A stretch of DNA of 64,000 nt from Diprion similis (Eukaryota; Arthropoda; Insecta; Hymenoptera; Diprionidae): positions 16,067,501 through 16,131,500 of the forward strand of contig NC_060114.1 of assembly GCF_021155765.1 (NCBI RefSeq), in the 5' to 3' direction. Made by a program: the position numbers and the translations under genes. Of the stretch, positions 35,746 through 48,599 are shown piece by piece. How positions within the stretch are numbered: the stretch's first letter is position 1; every line of letters starts with the position of its first letter. The notes under the pieces were generated by a model that did not search any database, was not told the DNA's origin, and saw nothing but the letters and a program-made list of their open reading frames with translations.

Positions 35746-36431
35746 TTAAGGGGACGTATATATACACCTTAAACTAATAAATTCGAGGTCATTTTCACAG
35801 GAACACAGATGATAGGAGAATAAATTTCATTTATTGCAGTTTCACCCTAGTTTATGGTCATCTTTGGGGATTATTTCCCTGATTAAACAAATATCCTAAA
35901 TATATTACGACGAGCGGTTCAGCCCTGGAGAGATGCCGTCGCGTTTTTGTTTCTGCATCACATTGTGCATGACTGCGATGCCATCTTTCATTTGACATGA
36001 TTGGGGTTTGGCATGAATAAAGTAAACAATTATGCATATGGATTCCACCAACAATGCCGAAATTTTGTTCGACAATCAATAAACATAGTGATTAGAAGTA
36101 CTCGGCTAAATATGGGCTGAATTTTTTTTTTTTTTTAATGGTTAAATTCCGAATATTGTTGGTGGAATCCATCCGCATAATTGTTTACTTGATTCATGCA
36201 AAACCCCGTCGTGCATAATGTGATGTAGAAACAAAAACGCGACGGCACCGCTCCAGGGCTGAACCGCTCTTCGTAATGTAGTTAGGATATTTGTTTAAAC
36301 AGGAAAATAATCTCCAAAGATGACCCTAAACTAAGGTAAAACTACAATAAATAAAATTTAGTCTCCTATCAACTGTGTTCCTTTGAAAATGACCACGAAT
36401 TTATTAGTTTAAGGTGTATATGTCCCCTTAA
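35746..36431. mobile_element. Large near-palindromic element bounded by TTAA
   Basis: The left end is TTAAGGGGACGTATATATAC and the right end GTATATGTCCCCTTAA. The arms of about 310 bp are complementary almost throughout: for example TTCAGCCCTGGAGAGATGCC (left) against GGCACCGCTCCAGGGCTGAA (right), and CAATTATGCATATGGATTCC against GGAATCCATCCGCATAATTG. They surround a loop near 36060-36140 that contains an A/T run. TTAA at both outer ends is what a TTAA-targeting, piggyBac-like non-autonomous element would leave, although TTAA could also be part of the inverted repeat. There is no transposase ORF. Confidence 0.8.
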
Positions 36432-37681
36432 GGACACAGCTTCTAAGAATATGCAGCTGAAAGTTCTTCACGCGAAGTTTTGTCTCCTAAAAAGTTCCTG
36501 GAATATCTTTGTGACGATGAAAAAAGCCAGTCAATACTTAAGTGGAAGGGGCACTCTCCTGTTTAGTTAAACCAATAATGTATAGAATCCTGATTGATTC
36601 CGACTTTAAAGATCTTCATTCTTATGAAAAAAATTCACCTGACTTTCAGCCTCTTCAATTAAAATCAGCAGCATCTGAAAAACACTTCAAGTTTTCAGTC
36701 GGTCTGCAGAGAATAGGGATCCCCTTAAGAAGCGTAACACGCCTATTGCATCGCGGGCTGCTGAGCTGACGTAGCTTATTTTGATGTGCCCGGTTTTATT
36801 TCAGCTTATTTCATTTAATTTTATTTCATTCGATTTTATTTCAACTCTCCGCTGTACGGGGCTGCGAAGGGATGGATGGACGCGCTTCGATGAACTAAGT
36901 GGCCTCTCTCGCCTCTTCTTCCTGGCATGGTGGTAATAACAGGCCGGCAAACCTCATCGGTCGGTCCCCATCCATCCCCTCTATGCACTTCGCGCGAGTC
37001 CTTTCTTCGAGGCACTCGAAAGCCCAGAAGCACGGGAGTACGTTTTTGCACTCTTTAATCCGTCGGTATCTTCGCGTTCACACATATACCCACAACTCGG
37101 GGTACACCGTATATTATAACACAAGTTCTTAATTCGAAAGATATTTTCAACAGTCACCATTCTCCATGAAGGTTTCGTGAAGGTACTTATACTTCTACGC
37201 TTGTGCCTTTCTCTTTTTTTCGCAACAACTGCCAATTTGCCACGTGAGCGTTAACATCCGACCTAGATCTGCTTAGTGATTTTCTTGTAGAAGGACTTGA
37301 GACGGACATTCATCATCCGATCGATGCAATTCACCTATCGAGTTTTCCAATATCATTCGTTCTCCGTTCATATAGGCAAGTACAACTTGTGTACGTTACC
37401 TAGCAGACAGCAAATGAAAACATTCAAAATGTCTGGTATAGTAAATTGGATAGTAAAACCAAAGAAGATAGACGATCCGTTGGATTCGTTCAGCACCGAA
37501 AGTTCGGTGACGATGAATTGGATGTTATACTGATCGGACAATCATAATAACGACATTAGTAGAGACTGAAGAAGTTCTTTGCAAGACATTGCACGAGAAT
37601 CGATTCCTACATTCCGTTGCGGGAATTATCTCCCGCTCTAACCGCGCAGTAATGTACAGTAATATTCATTGATGCTTTAGA

Positions 37682-37853
37682 CTTCCGGCTAACTTGTTTT
37701 CGCTCCGAAACAAAATGCGAATTCGATTCTATACGATTTGTGTGATAATGACTGACGGCGCAGCCGACGTGAGAGATTGGGAGTCATTTTCATAGAACTC
37801 GTATAGAATCGAACTCGCATTTTGTTTCAGACCCAAAACAAGTTAGCCGGAAG
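37682..37853. mobile_element. MITE-like element, family C, copy 2
   Basis: The terminal inverted repeats are CTTCCGGCTAACTTGTTTTC (left) and AAAACAAGTTAGCCGGAAG (right), with subterminal AAACAAAATGCGAATTCGAT paired to ATCGAACTCGCATTTTGTTT. The length is 172 bp. It shares its ends with the copy at 12112-12279, while the two centres differ. It is non-coding. Confidence 0.75.
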
Positions 37854-38890
37854 CCCAAGATTTTAACGAACATTACTGCACATGACGGCGAGCGAAGAAA
37901 AAACAAAATGGTGGAATACATTGTATCGTTGGTTGCGGCGAAGGGAACCCGTTGACATCCAGCGGGGTAGGTAGGTAGATATGCAACGCGACGTGTCGAA
38001 GGGAAGGCTAAGGCAGGAACGTAAGCCAAGAGAAAAGCCGCGTTGGTTAGGTGCGCGCGACATATCGACCCGACTCAGCAAGCTCAGGCATCGGTCGTGG
38101 TACGTCGCCATTTCCCGCGCGATTCGCCGGCTTGGTTTACCCACCATTTGCCGATACGACAAAGGATGAGACTGCAGCATACTACTCACTCCGAGATTGG
38201 TTCCGGAGTGGAAGAATGAGAAAGACTTCAATTGCACATACCGCCGAAGAGATTCGACCTGCATCGTTGCTCGATGCGATTTATGACGAAGAGGTGATCT
38301 CGATCTCCTCGTAGAAGGTGAAAAATGCTCTCTCCACCTACTTGACAGCCGTTCAATGACCATGCGAGCCTTGAATAATGGTGAAGGTGCACGCATATCG
38401 CGGTCCGCATGACGCAAGTCTCACGGAACACGGGCTACAAGATGTTAACCAGTTCAGATGTTCTGTTCGACGTATTCAACAAGGGTATCGAGTAGGGATG
38501 GAGAAAAAAATAGACGGCGAGTCGCGAGGGACTAAGAGAGGGAGGAGGGGGGGAGAGATTCTAAAAAATTGTGTGCCTCGGTGTTGGTGATGCTCGAAGA
38601 TTGAACGATGCGGCGGGATACTTTGAGGGGCTAAGAGGGCGAGCCGTGTAAAGGTGGTAGGGGAGCCCGGAGGAAGGAGGAAAGAGGAGGAAAACGGCGG
38701 GGGGAGAAGCAGAAGAAGGGAACGTAGAAGGCAGAGGGAGAAGCTTTTAGCCGGGCGAGATGGTGGCGAGATAACAGCGCGGCGGCCCGAAATGCAGAGC
38801 ATAGAGTTGCGGAGCTGCGAGCAGAGCTGGAGCCATGTGTGGGTGCCTCTCCGCCTATCCATGATACCTACTCGTACATACCTTCCTTCC

Positions 38891-38938
38891 TACCAACCTA
38901 CCCACCTACCTACCTACCTACATGCCTACCTACTTGCG
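38891..38938 (+). repeat. CTAC tetranucleotide microsatellite
   Basis: Imperfect run of CTAC/CCTA units. Confidence 0.8.
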
Positions 38939-41900
38939 AGAATTTCACTCGCCCATATGTACACCGGAGCTGGAGTTATATGTAAAACTCCCATCTAGTC
39001 GTACACTCGATGTACAACCACCACGTCACATGGTTCTGCACCATATCCACACGCATAGCGCGTTTGTGCGGAGGGATAAGGATATAGACAGTGTGAGATG
39101 CAGATCTGTATAGGCAGCACCACACCCTGTGCCCTGTGGTAGTCTTCGATGTGTAATAACGGAGAGGCGAAAATGGAAGTAAATCGATTTTGTGTTCGAC
39201 TTCGTATTCTTTTGGTGCCGTCTTTTCTCGAGAACTGATTCAATGGAAACACTGTGGAAGGAATTGATAGCTAGAATTTCACCGCAATGTCAATCGTCTC
39301 TCCAGTCCACAGGTCATATTATACAAATAGACGGTTTTTCTGTAAACATCACCTTGGGAAGATACGTAAACTTGGTCGTGGTCATGTTTTGCGACTTGTT
39401 TTTTGGCGAAATGAATTTCATAAGCACTCATGACCACTTTGGCCGTGCCACGTTACACGTTACCGATTAATCGTAGGGAAAGAGTCAGACATTTCCTACA
39501 CATCCCCCTGACGGAAATCTGGAAAGAACAAACCTGCAGTTGAGGAGCGGCGAGAAGATGTTGGACAAGAAACCGAAAAAAGAATAACAACTAACATTGG
39601 CTCCCTGAGACAATAATACGTGGACACTGACCAGCTACGAGGACAAAAGTCGTCGTGGTCATCGTCGCGCTGAGGAAGCCGAGCAAATATATATATATAT
39701 ATAAAATATGGTCACCGCTGTAAAGTGCAATGCAAATTTGTCAAGATAGTCGTATATAAGCAAGGTGCCGTGCTCTCGTCCCCATGTTCGCTCTTGGTAC
39801 CTCGTTTCGTTGTCATCATGCGGTTGTCTATTTACCTGGGACTGGGAATTATCGACTGAAGAAATCAGATGAAATTTTTCCATCCTGCGTAGGCCGTTTG
39901 GGCTCACGCCCATCCGACAATCGGCCGTGTTTACTGTGGTATGTACATGCGCCATCACGTTAATAGTCGTCGGTATACCGTATTAGGGATTATAGCAGTA
40001 AAACTTCCGTCAGCAGCTACCTGACTGCAGCCCGATTTTACGAACCACACCATCTGAGGAGGCATGGGTATAGTGGCGATGCGCGCGGGCGGGCGTCGAG
40101 AGTCGTAAAGCCTGGCGCCACGCACAACTCAAGAAATCTGTACACAGTGTGGACACAGACGCACATCCACACCCGCCCACACCGAGAGACACTTGAAACG
40201 ATATCGAATCCAACCATGCAGCGAGAGTCTATAATGATGCTGGACGCAGCAACTTCGTCACGGATACATACGTAGAAATGCGGGATCCTAGGGTGTTCCA
40301 ATTCTTGAATATCAATGAGAGACCAAAACTGCCGCTTCGAGATCACCTTCAGAGATCGGCAGCACTACTCTGTGCAAAGTTTCACGGCTAATCCACTGTG
40401 CAGAGTCTTTTCGGGTACCTTATGCCCATTCCTACGTGAATCGTCGTATGGTCATTAGTTGACGTCGATGATTATATACGCGATGTGGAAATCTCGCGAT
40501 CAAAACATTGCAGGTATAGTGCTAATTCCTACTTCAGGGCCACTCGGCAGTGTATAACCCAGGAATTTACAACCGCCACTCCAGGGGACAGGATGTACAT
40601 ACAATCCTGAAACCCTCATTAGCGCTGGCTTATCACAGGCCTATTTTTTCCAAAATAGCCGCCGTTTACTCCTGAGTTATTATTATTGTTACTACTAGTC
40701 TTGATTAGACGTGTACATTATGGTTGATGAAGTCGAGCGTCGTGATGCTTGAATGAACTTCCGAAGCATAATAAGTATACAAGCAACATATCGCCGAATG
40801 ATTTAGAATGATATCACGCACCAAAATTTTGTACGCAGCAAACGACAAAGCAGTTTCATTAATCCTTCATGCAACGATACTTTTTTCCCGAGGACATGAA
40901 GCACAAGGCTTCTTGCGTCGCCTGCCGAGTCCTTTGTGATGCATTCCATTGCATCGACGCGTGTCAGTCCACCAACGCCGTCAAAAGATTTGCGCTTTCA
41001 CATGGACTCATCGTATGGTGGTTGAAGGTGTAGTTACTTACTTATATAGGTAGGTATTACATGCGTGCGTCCGCAGCTACGCAGTTACGCACTCAAGCGG
41101 GAAGTTTCAAAATCAGTGTATTCAGTATTTACCTGCTTAGTCACTTAACGGTTGCGCATTTAGCGACAGTGTTCCCCAGTACAAGGAGTAGGGCCCATGC
41201 CTACCTGCCAGCATGCCTGTGCACCGACAGGATACGCACTCGCGCATTATACCAGCGTAAGCCGCTTTCCTGGACGACATACTACTAAGGAAATCCCAGC
41301 GTTAAGGGTCTTCTGCTCGGCGAGACGGAAGTCGACCACGGTAAACAAATGACCGTCGAACAACCACTTCAGCTAGTGTTGGCAAGGATGAAATCGCCAC
41401 TCGGAGGTCATGCCCCGATGATCACCTCAAGGATGGTATGAACAGGATGAAAAGCGCCAAAAACTTGGGGCCATGTTAACCGGTGCATGGATCCCAGCTG
41501 GACAGTGCAAGTATCCGTGAAAAGTTTTGCGATACGACGATTGGACGTCTTCGCCGCTGTTTTTCACATCGAGAACCGCAAGCGAGTATCGGACTGCTCT
41601 TTTAAAGCCGCTTCTTCTCCTCTCCTCGGATCTCGTCACCCCCGGTTCGTTTTTATTTTCATTCTTTTTTCATGCTTTTTTCACGTTCTTTTTTAAGCCT
41701 AGTCTAAGAGGCTGCAGCAGCAGGCTCTGCAGCGAGGAGCCGGAGGAGCCAGAAGAGAAGAGGGCCTCTTAAGCTGCTCAGCGAGTATATAGGAGCGGAA
41801 AGCCGACAAAGCTATCATCGGGCAGCCGGGCAGATGCTGCCTCGAGTGCCTCGCCATGTGAGACCCCCCTCGAACCCCCACAACCCCTCTGGGAACCTGC

Positions 41901-43779
41901 GCGCGATTCTGGAGACAAAAAATCATGTAGGTACTACCCTGCAGAATACATTCAGCGCATCTATAATCCAGCTACTTCGGTATGCTCGAGGAAGAAGTCA
42001 CGGTACCTTTTTGTTTCAAAGTTTCAAACGATTCCTCCGGGAACAGAGTTCGATCCGTTCGCGAGTCGTCGATACGCCGTACAAAAATATTCAACCTAAG
42101 ATCAACATCTGGACGTTCCAACTGCAGGGAAATCATCTAGTCGCCACGTTATGAGAAGAAGTAAAGCGTACCTTGATCTCACGATGCAGCGTTCTTTGTT
42201 TCAAAGACTACATAAGATGGCTGACTCAGGGACGAGTGTGAAAAATCAACTGGACTGGAGGTTGAATGGTCTTCGTTAAAATCATTTTTGAAACTGATGC
42301 TCATGCTCATCAATTTCAACGATTAATTATCTATTCGTTCGTCATTAAAAATGTGAAATCATTAATCATCTCAGATTTCGAGGCAAAATTCTTTCGCTCC
42401 ATATTTTCTGCTTCACATTCTTAAGTAAGCTTTTCGGGTCGATGTGTTTCTGCTGCTTATCTGATTGAGACTTTGGTGAACATAGATTTCGGATGCTTAA
42501 TCTCCCCTGGGACCAGAAGATATGTGATGTTCGTTACTAATGTTGTATATCGCCTTCGATGTTGATTGAAGCCTTAGTACCCGACTCCTTCTTCCTCTGA
42601 GTTTATTTCGATTTTTGTTTCATCCTATTTTTTTTTCAATCCAGTATATGCCTAGTTCGTTTAATCCGATTCTGTAGAACCGACACGATCCTGACACTTG
42701 TTATTTCTGTATGCGCTACCGTACTTACCGCGTCTTCTCTTTTTGCAGACACTTGACACCGTCTGGACGTAGATTTGTGGAGAGGAAAAAAATTTACGAG
42801 TTTTTTGCACGTTCCACCGAAAACCAGTATCAATAAATCCGACGCGTTTAATACGGGCTGAATAATCAATATAACGATGATTGTAGCGTGACATTTCGAA
42901 CGAGATCTTATTGGCATTGAATTGAATAACACGTTCCAATAATTATCAGCTTCCATAATTCAATCGTTTACACTGCTGGCTTAGCCATGGCCACAGAGAA
43001 TTTAATGTACTTTAGCTCGCGCAAAGCCATAATACGGCTACCTGTATTCCGCAAAAAAGTCGAAGCTGATAACGGTAAACACACCATTCGCTCGACTACG
43101 ACTCGTGCAGAGAGAAACCGGAGAGAGAGAGAAAAAGAGAACCATGGTATGGAGACCAAGGTACGTGCATGCATTGAATGTTAATTACATGTCCCCTCTC
43201 AAATTCTAATTGTCCTCGTACACGAAAGGCACATAGTCATCATAGATAGGCGAAAATTCATTTCTATAACGTCGGAGTAAAATGTCTTTTTGATGGTCTT
43301 ATAGGGAGTCGATTGATCTAACTGGACTCTGCCTGCGTGTGTAAATACGGTAAACACTCGAGTACACAGTATAATCGTCATCATCCTCATTGCCGATGGA
43401 CATATACCTGCACCGCATAATTTATAAAATCCGAAGAGACCTATAAGTTTGAGTTCGATTGGGTAGGACAGAATCTACGCTATCACGAAGTGCCGAATAC
43501 TTAGTACAACATGTAGCTGCGTGGGTACAGCATAATGTTCTAGATGTATATTTTAAGGTTGTAAAAATACGAAATTTATTTATCATGTATCATTTAAACC
43601 GGAAACAGCATTCCATGTTTCGATACGTCAGCCGACCACAGGCTCTTTATATATTACTCGCAGGCTAGAAAAAAGGCATTGGCTGTAGTATGAGAAGCCC
43701 AAGCGTGCAGGGTTTTTCCACCATACCAAGTCCCGGTTCTCCAGCTCGCGTTTTTTCATCCGGGAAGGCGTAAGCCGAA

Positions 43780-44290
43780 GAATCGTGCTTCGGCGTTCAG
43801 GTGCGTCAAGAGTCCCAGGAAAGCCGAGGCTGAGCCTGGAGCCCAGCCCAAACCTCGACCCAGCCCAACCCCATGTCGTCCCCGTGGGCGCGGTGCTCCC
43901 CGTTCCCCAGGGAGCCGAGGGGCGCGGGGAGCCCGGCCCGAATACGTAATCGATTAGGGAGTCGGCCATTTTGTTGCTGGATCGGAGAGCTTATCCAATG
44001 GGAATCCGAGGAGGCGTGGAAACAGCCACCCGCGCTGTGTGCGGCTAGTTGCTGAACGCGCCTGAAATCGAACTGCTCACCGACCCGGAGCCAAGGCTTC
44101 TCGTGGGGGAAACCCAGGCCGTGGGCGGGTAGGCGCCAAACGGTTTCAGTGCCTCGCTGGGCCCCGCGCTGTCAACTTTGTCGGGGCTGACGTGCGTGGA
44201 GTTACGCCGGCGGAAGACGGAGTCCGCGACTACCGATTATAAACTAAAATCCAAGGTGGAACGCGCGAAAAGTTCACCACCACCACCATC
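43780..44290 (+). promoter_or_regulatory. GC- and CpG-rich stretch 0.7-1.2 kb upstream of the Islet start codon
   Basis: GC content is clearly above the surroundings, with many CpG dinucleotides (for example CGCGGTGCTCCCCG and GGGCGCGGGGAGCC types). A position just upstream of a developmental regulator's first coding exon fits a promoter or 5' UTR region. No TATA box or initiator can be chosen with confidence, so the start of transcription is not assigned. Confidence 0.35.
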
Positions 44291-45001
44291 ACCATCCCCC
44301 TTTCCTTGCCCCAGCTGACGACGGTTTATACATTGAAACGCGTGAACATATACTAACACTTCGATCTGATCATTCCCTAAACGGTACAGTCTGGTATTGA
44401 TGCCTTGTAATCAGTGAAGGGGTGCAACTACATGACGGAAGATAAATAATTGGGAAAAAAAATAACGTGAACAAGATTTTTCAAGATCAACAAACAAGTC
44501 TGTGCTCCAGTTCGTCATGTTATATACTTGTAGGGTGTTATAATTTTTCACACTTGTATAAAGGACACATGTAGGAATGTTTAAATTATACTGCTGCAGT
44601 TCTGACGGTGAACAGTGAAATGTTGAGCGTATAATTTTGTCACAAGAATTTATACTCAGTGCGGAGATTTTTATGTACGACTGCTTCGAATGCGGTTTGA
44701 AAAGTTGGAAATTTATCAACATAAGACAGTAGATGCTCGGTACAAGATATAGTTAATCATGTATAGATGATCAGTGATTTGGAAATCGAAATTTGAGCAC
44801 TTTCTTATCAACATCGTCGGCATTATTGCACCCATCGTGAATCACAAGTGCAGATCAGACAAAGCTGCAGATCTGGATTATCGGAGTAGTGGTGTTTTAA
44901 CAGTGACCAAGTACCGTCGAACACCGTTAGTTACAAGTCAACGATTTAATCATCGGGTAAAGTGCTCAGTGAGAAGCGCAGAAATAGGGGGTCCCAGCGC
45001 T

Positions 45002-45119
45002 ATGCAGAGGGCCAGCATTGGCGGCGGTCCGGGGCCTCTGGGCCTGCAGGGGCCCCCGCGGTCCCTAAAAATATCGCCTGTCAAAATTCAAGATGAGTCG
45101 GGAGATCCTTTGTCCCAAA
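45002..45119 (+). CDS. tup: Islet / tailup LIM-homeodomain protein, coding exon 1
   Basis: This is the first of six exons that splice in frame to a 451-residue Islet transcription factor. Islet proteins specify motor neurons and other neurons in animals; the Drosophila orthologue tailup also acts in heart, amnioserosa and muscle. The ATG at 45002 is the first in-frame ATG, since the open frame upstream to 44774 contains none. The exon encodes 39 residues (MQRASIGGGPGPLGLQGPPR then a segment ending SGDPLSQ), Gly/Pro-rich as expected before the LIM domains. It ends with one base of a split codon at donor GTACGT. The exon-to-family link rests on splice phase with exon 2 and on remembered insect Islet N-termini, so it is less certain than exons 2-6. 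Confidence 0.75.
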
Positions 45120-47379
45120 GTACGTATGAACCTTCTGTCTTATCTACATGTAACACTCTATTTACAACATTACTCCCGTAACGCTCCGTTTGGCTTGCAA
45201 GCAGCTACAGATAACTCTGCCATGCATACCTTCAAGTCATTATACTAGAATAGTGTATATCAATCGATCTCTGATCGGTTTTGCAAACCTGATCGGCAGT
45301 CGTTTAATTCGCGACCTTGTACGATAACATCTTATGCTCTTGATCGGTTCAACATCCACGACTCTCTATCGGCACAAGGTGGACCAGGTAAACCGTCTGC
45401 CTGCAGAGAGGAAAAGCTCCATTGGATTATACGAAATTCTCATTAGAATATTCATTATAGCGTTACGTCAGCGACATTCTGTATCTACTCACGATACGAT
45501 AATACTGATCAATGTAAGAGGAAGTTGAATCGTTCTCAGCTACAGTTGATCGCTTAAGAAATCAAGTTATCCTCAACATCGTTGTCGTCGTCTTCAATAT
45601 ACGCAATTGGAGACGATCAGCAGGTTAGGTACCGTGTCCGAGCAACGTATCATAGACAAACTGACCTCCCTATAAGCGACTAACAGAATTACGACAAAGA
45701 ATTCATAAGTGACATTGGACTCGGAATGTAAAGGGTTGCAGCACCCACCGCATGGTACATGAGTGCAGTAGGTATCCAAGCGATCAGTTCACCGCGTTAT
45801 TATCCCCGATATAGTTGCGTAAGCCGGTTGTCCCCGAGCGATTATTAACGTCGAGGCGTTGTAGTTCACAATTATAGACCGGCGGATCGTCGGAATGAGA
45901 GGCAAGCACGTCGTCCAGGCGTGGGTGCCCCATGCCTCCTCGAAATGCGAACCGATTTAATCAGGCAAAGTGCTACTGAGCTGCTACCCACTGGTGCACC
46001 TATATATATATATATAGCAGACGTAGTCACAGTCCTGCCGCAGTATAAGGCACACTGCGTGTATACCTATACTTATACACCTCGAGGGTTGCCCCGCGAT
46101 AGTCCGGGGTGATTTACTTTTCGGTTCACGGTACGCACACGGCGTCCTGCAGGGGTGACCGAGATGCAACGAAACAACCAGAGTATGATCAGCCGATTAG
46201 AGTGCAGATGTTCTCATCCGAAGATTATCGGCAGAGCCGTTTCGCCCTCCTCTATACCTATAGCTAAGGGGTACCGGGACACCGAGACTCAAACTGCACT
46301 CCGGAACATGTAGACGTGCCTGATGTGCACGGCGTCGCACTTCTGCAGGGTTCGCGAGTCGTGCGCCGCCGGAGGGGGGAGAAGCTTGGTGATGTCGAAG
46401 CTTGCAGCACAGTCACGGGACTTTTACCCAGCCGGATCGCCGAGGGGAACAAGTTCCACCGGGAACCAGGGTCGCCCTGCAGGGTATAAGGCGGGGGACA
46501 GGGTGAGCCTGATTGAATTATCATGAGTGTTTGCGGAGCGGCGGCCTGCAATTGAATTAGGCCTATGCTATCCGGCCGAAGGAAGTCCGCAGCCTCTCTC
46601 CATCTCTCTCTCACTCGGTTTTCCTTTTCGTTTTTTAGCCCCCGCACATCCGACATCGTACATCTTTGTACCGGACTGTTCTTCGTCTCTCTCTGTATCT
46701 CGTCTAAGCCGAATATCTTCGCTCCATCATTTCTATAAATACCTGAACACTCTCTCGATGTATATCGATACGAAGCCCCCAGATAGATGGTTATTCTGTG
46801 CATGAAAGAGAAAAAAAAACTTCCTTCCAATTTCATCCGAATCACCACCATGCTCCTCGCAATGCGGAAATTTTACATTAACAGTGGAGGATCGCAGGTT
46901 AACGCCTCACGGAAGGAAGGCGAAATAGCGACGTTCCGTGTTCCGATGCAATCGGTGGGTCTTATTGGCGCCACCGTAAAAGTGTACACGGATTTTTCAA
47001 CGCTGACTGCACGCCAGGTATAGGCTCAAGACTAAGAAGGGTAGCGCCGTTTTGAGGGTGTCGTAGAAACCTCGGCCTCGAGATTTTCCCCGGAAAAAAG
47101 GCCTCGTGTCCGTTTACGGCGCAGGTCAAGCGCCAGTAACCTTAAACCTTAAACCTCAAGCCGAGGACCCGGATGTCCGAGGATTCATTGAGGCGCCTGC
47201 TTTCTGTCACTGTCGACACTTTCCAAAATACCCAAATCGCAGTCATAGGATAATATGGTGCGATTTTCGATTTTACACATAAATGGCAACGGTAATTAGA
47301 GATCGTTCGAATTATATATAGTTATGCGGACCTATGTTTCCAAATATAGTGCGAGAGGAATCGCGCTGCACTTAAACCG

Positions 47380-47830
47380 CGTAACTGTCAACCCCGGGAA
47401 TCCCCGCGCTAATTGCGGGCTTTAATGCGCTGCACGGTAACGAGGCCCGAACTACTTCCGGACTACTACGCGGCTCTTAGGACTCGACAGAGCGCCTCCG
47501 CCGACTTTTATTCAACTTTTATCTGATCCTGGAACATTTAGCCGATCCTATCGCGGTATTTTGACGGGAAAAAATGAACCTCCGGCCTTCAATTATCGCG
47601 GCATTCGTAAGGGGTCTCAAAGAGCTGCACTGCAGGGAAAAGGCGAATAATTAGGTACGCGTTATAATCGTGTAATTATAACTACTATTATCGTAACACA
47701 GGTATAACCTGTGCCTCGACGGTACAGAAGAAAACAAAAATCGTAGATCGAATCGTCGGATTTAAGTCGAGATAACGGATGCAGGCGCTAATTGGCGCGG
47801 CGAATCCGGAGGATCAGGGTCCGACTTCGA
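47380..47830 (+). promoter_or_regulatory. Candidate Islet intronic enhancer, TAAT-rich GC-rich block
   Basis: In a GC-rich, repeat-free block, homeodomain core motifs appear in GC-rich context: GCGCTAATTGCGGGC near 47408, GCTTTAATGCGC near 47420 and GCGCTAATTGGCGC near 47786, the last a palindrome. Homeodomain motifs isolated in non-AT-rich DNA are less likely to be background. The function is inferred. Confidence 0.25.
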
Positions 47831-48599
47831 CGGTCCCCCGTCGTTTGAACTAAACTTACCGATTTTCGGGGATCGGAGAGCAGTCCTGCGGCGGTTGATC
47901 AGGTGCAGCAGCGGTTTCGATCGGGTCGTGTGTATCTCTCGGCGTCCCCCGGTGCAGCAGCGTCACCAACACACCGAATGGCTGGTGACCCGGCAGCTCG
48001 GACTTGCGCCCGACATTATACAAGTATAGAAGATTAAAGCAGAACTGAGTCAAAGGAATTAGAACCTGCTCTTCGGCGACGCTGGGGCGCCGGCAGGACG
48101 CCGCCAGGACGCGTAGGAATGCTGGCCACTGATAAAGCCTCGACCAACACCTACATAAATTTAACGGGGATATCTAAAGACAACCTTTGGTTCATTTAAG
48201 CGTACATCCTAAATTTAGTACCCAACAGAGTATATCTTCTCCCTTTCAACCGCGCTCACTCTTTTTTACTTAGTTTTTTTTTTTTTTTTTTTTTTGCTTT
48301 TGCTTTTGCTTTTGCTTTTTTCTTTCTTTCCTAACCGTTATTGGTATGTAACACAGGTATATACAAGTATAATATACAATAGACAACATTGTTTATAAAT
48401 CGAAGCTGCTGGTGTTCCGACTTTTTTCGAATTAGAATGTCTATAATTCACGAACTTGCGGGGTCTGTATAAAATTTGTCTTTTTTCTCTCCCCTCTCTC
48501 TCTCTCTCTCACTCTGTGTCTCGCTGTCTATCTTCACCCTGGCACCGGGGCTAAGGGCCGAAGATTTTTGGGATATAGATCGTGAGGGAGGGCCGGGGA

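Larger units (their letters stand above)
36432..43770. other. Intergenic DNA upstream of Islet
   Basis: I recognise no gene. The longest ORFs (for example a 184-codon frame on the minus strand at 37863-38417) are Arg/Ser-rich and overlap ORFs on the other strand. The stretch contains family C copy 2 at 37682-37853, a purine-rich tract at 38500-38760 and a CTAC repeat at 38891-38938. The segments around 40.0-42.1 kb are of mixed composition without simple repeats and could contain regulatory sequence. Confidence 0.6.

Noticed and set aside
37863..38417. 184-codon ORF on the minus strand
   Set aside because: Arg/Ser-rich, with no domain; the opposite strand is also open over much of the span, which is typical of chance frames.
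39192..39470. 92-codon + strand ORF in the intergenic region
   Set aside because: Not recognised; there is no splice or promoter context, and the length is compatible with chance. A protein search would settle it.
43628..43969. 113-codon minus-strand ORF beginning MADSLIDYVF in the CpG-rich block
   Set aside because: Gly/Ser/Pro/Arg composition reflects GC-rich repeats; no domain and no supporting structure.
46264..46851. 195-codon ORF on the minus strand in Islet intron 1
   Set aside because: The composition is Ser/Arg/Pro-rich with no recognisable domain; it overlaps open frames on the + strand and lies in GC-rich sequence where long chance frames are expected.
46898..47017. 120-base possible exon in Islet intron 1 flanked by GCAG and GTATAG
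   Set aside because: Inserting it between exons 1 and 2 would give a stop codon at once, since the hanging A joins GT to make AGT followed by TAA. It shows no similarity to any Islet segment.
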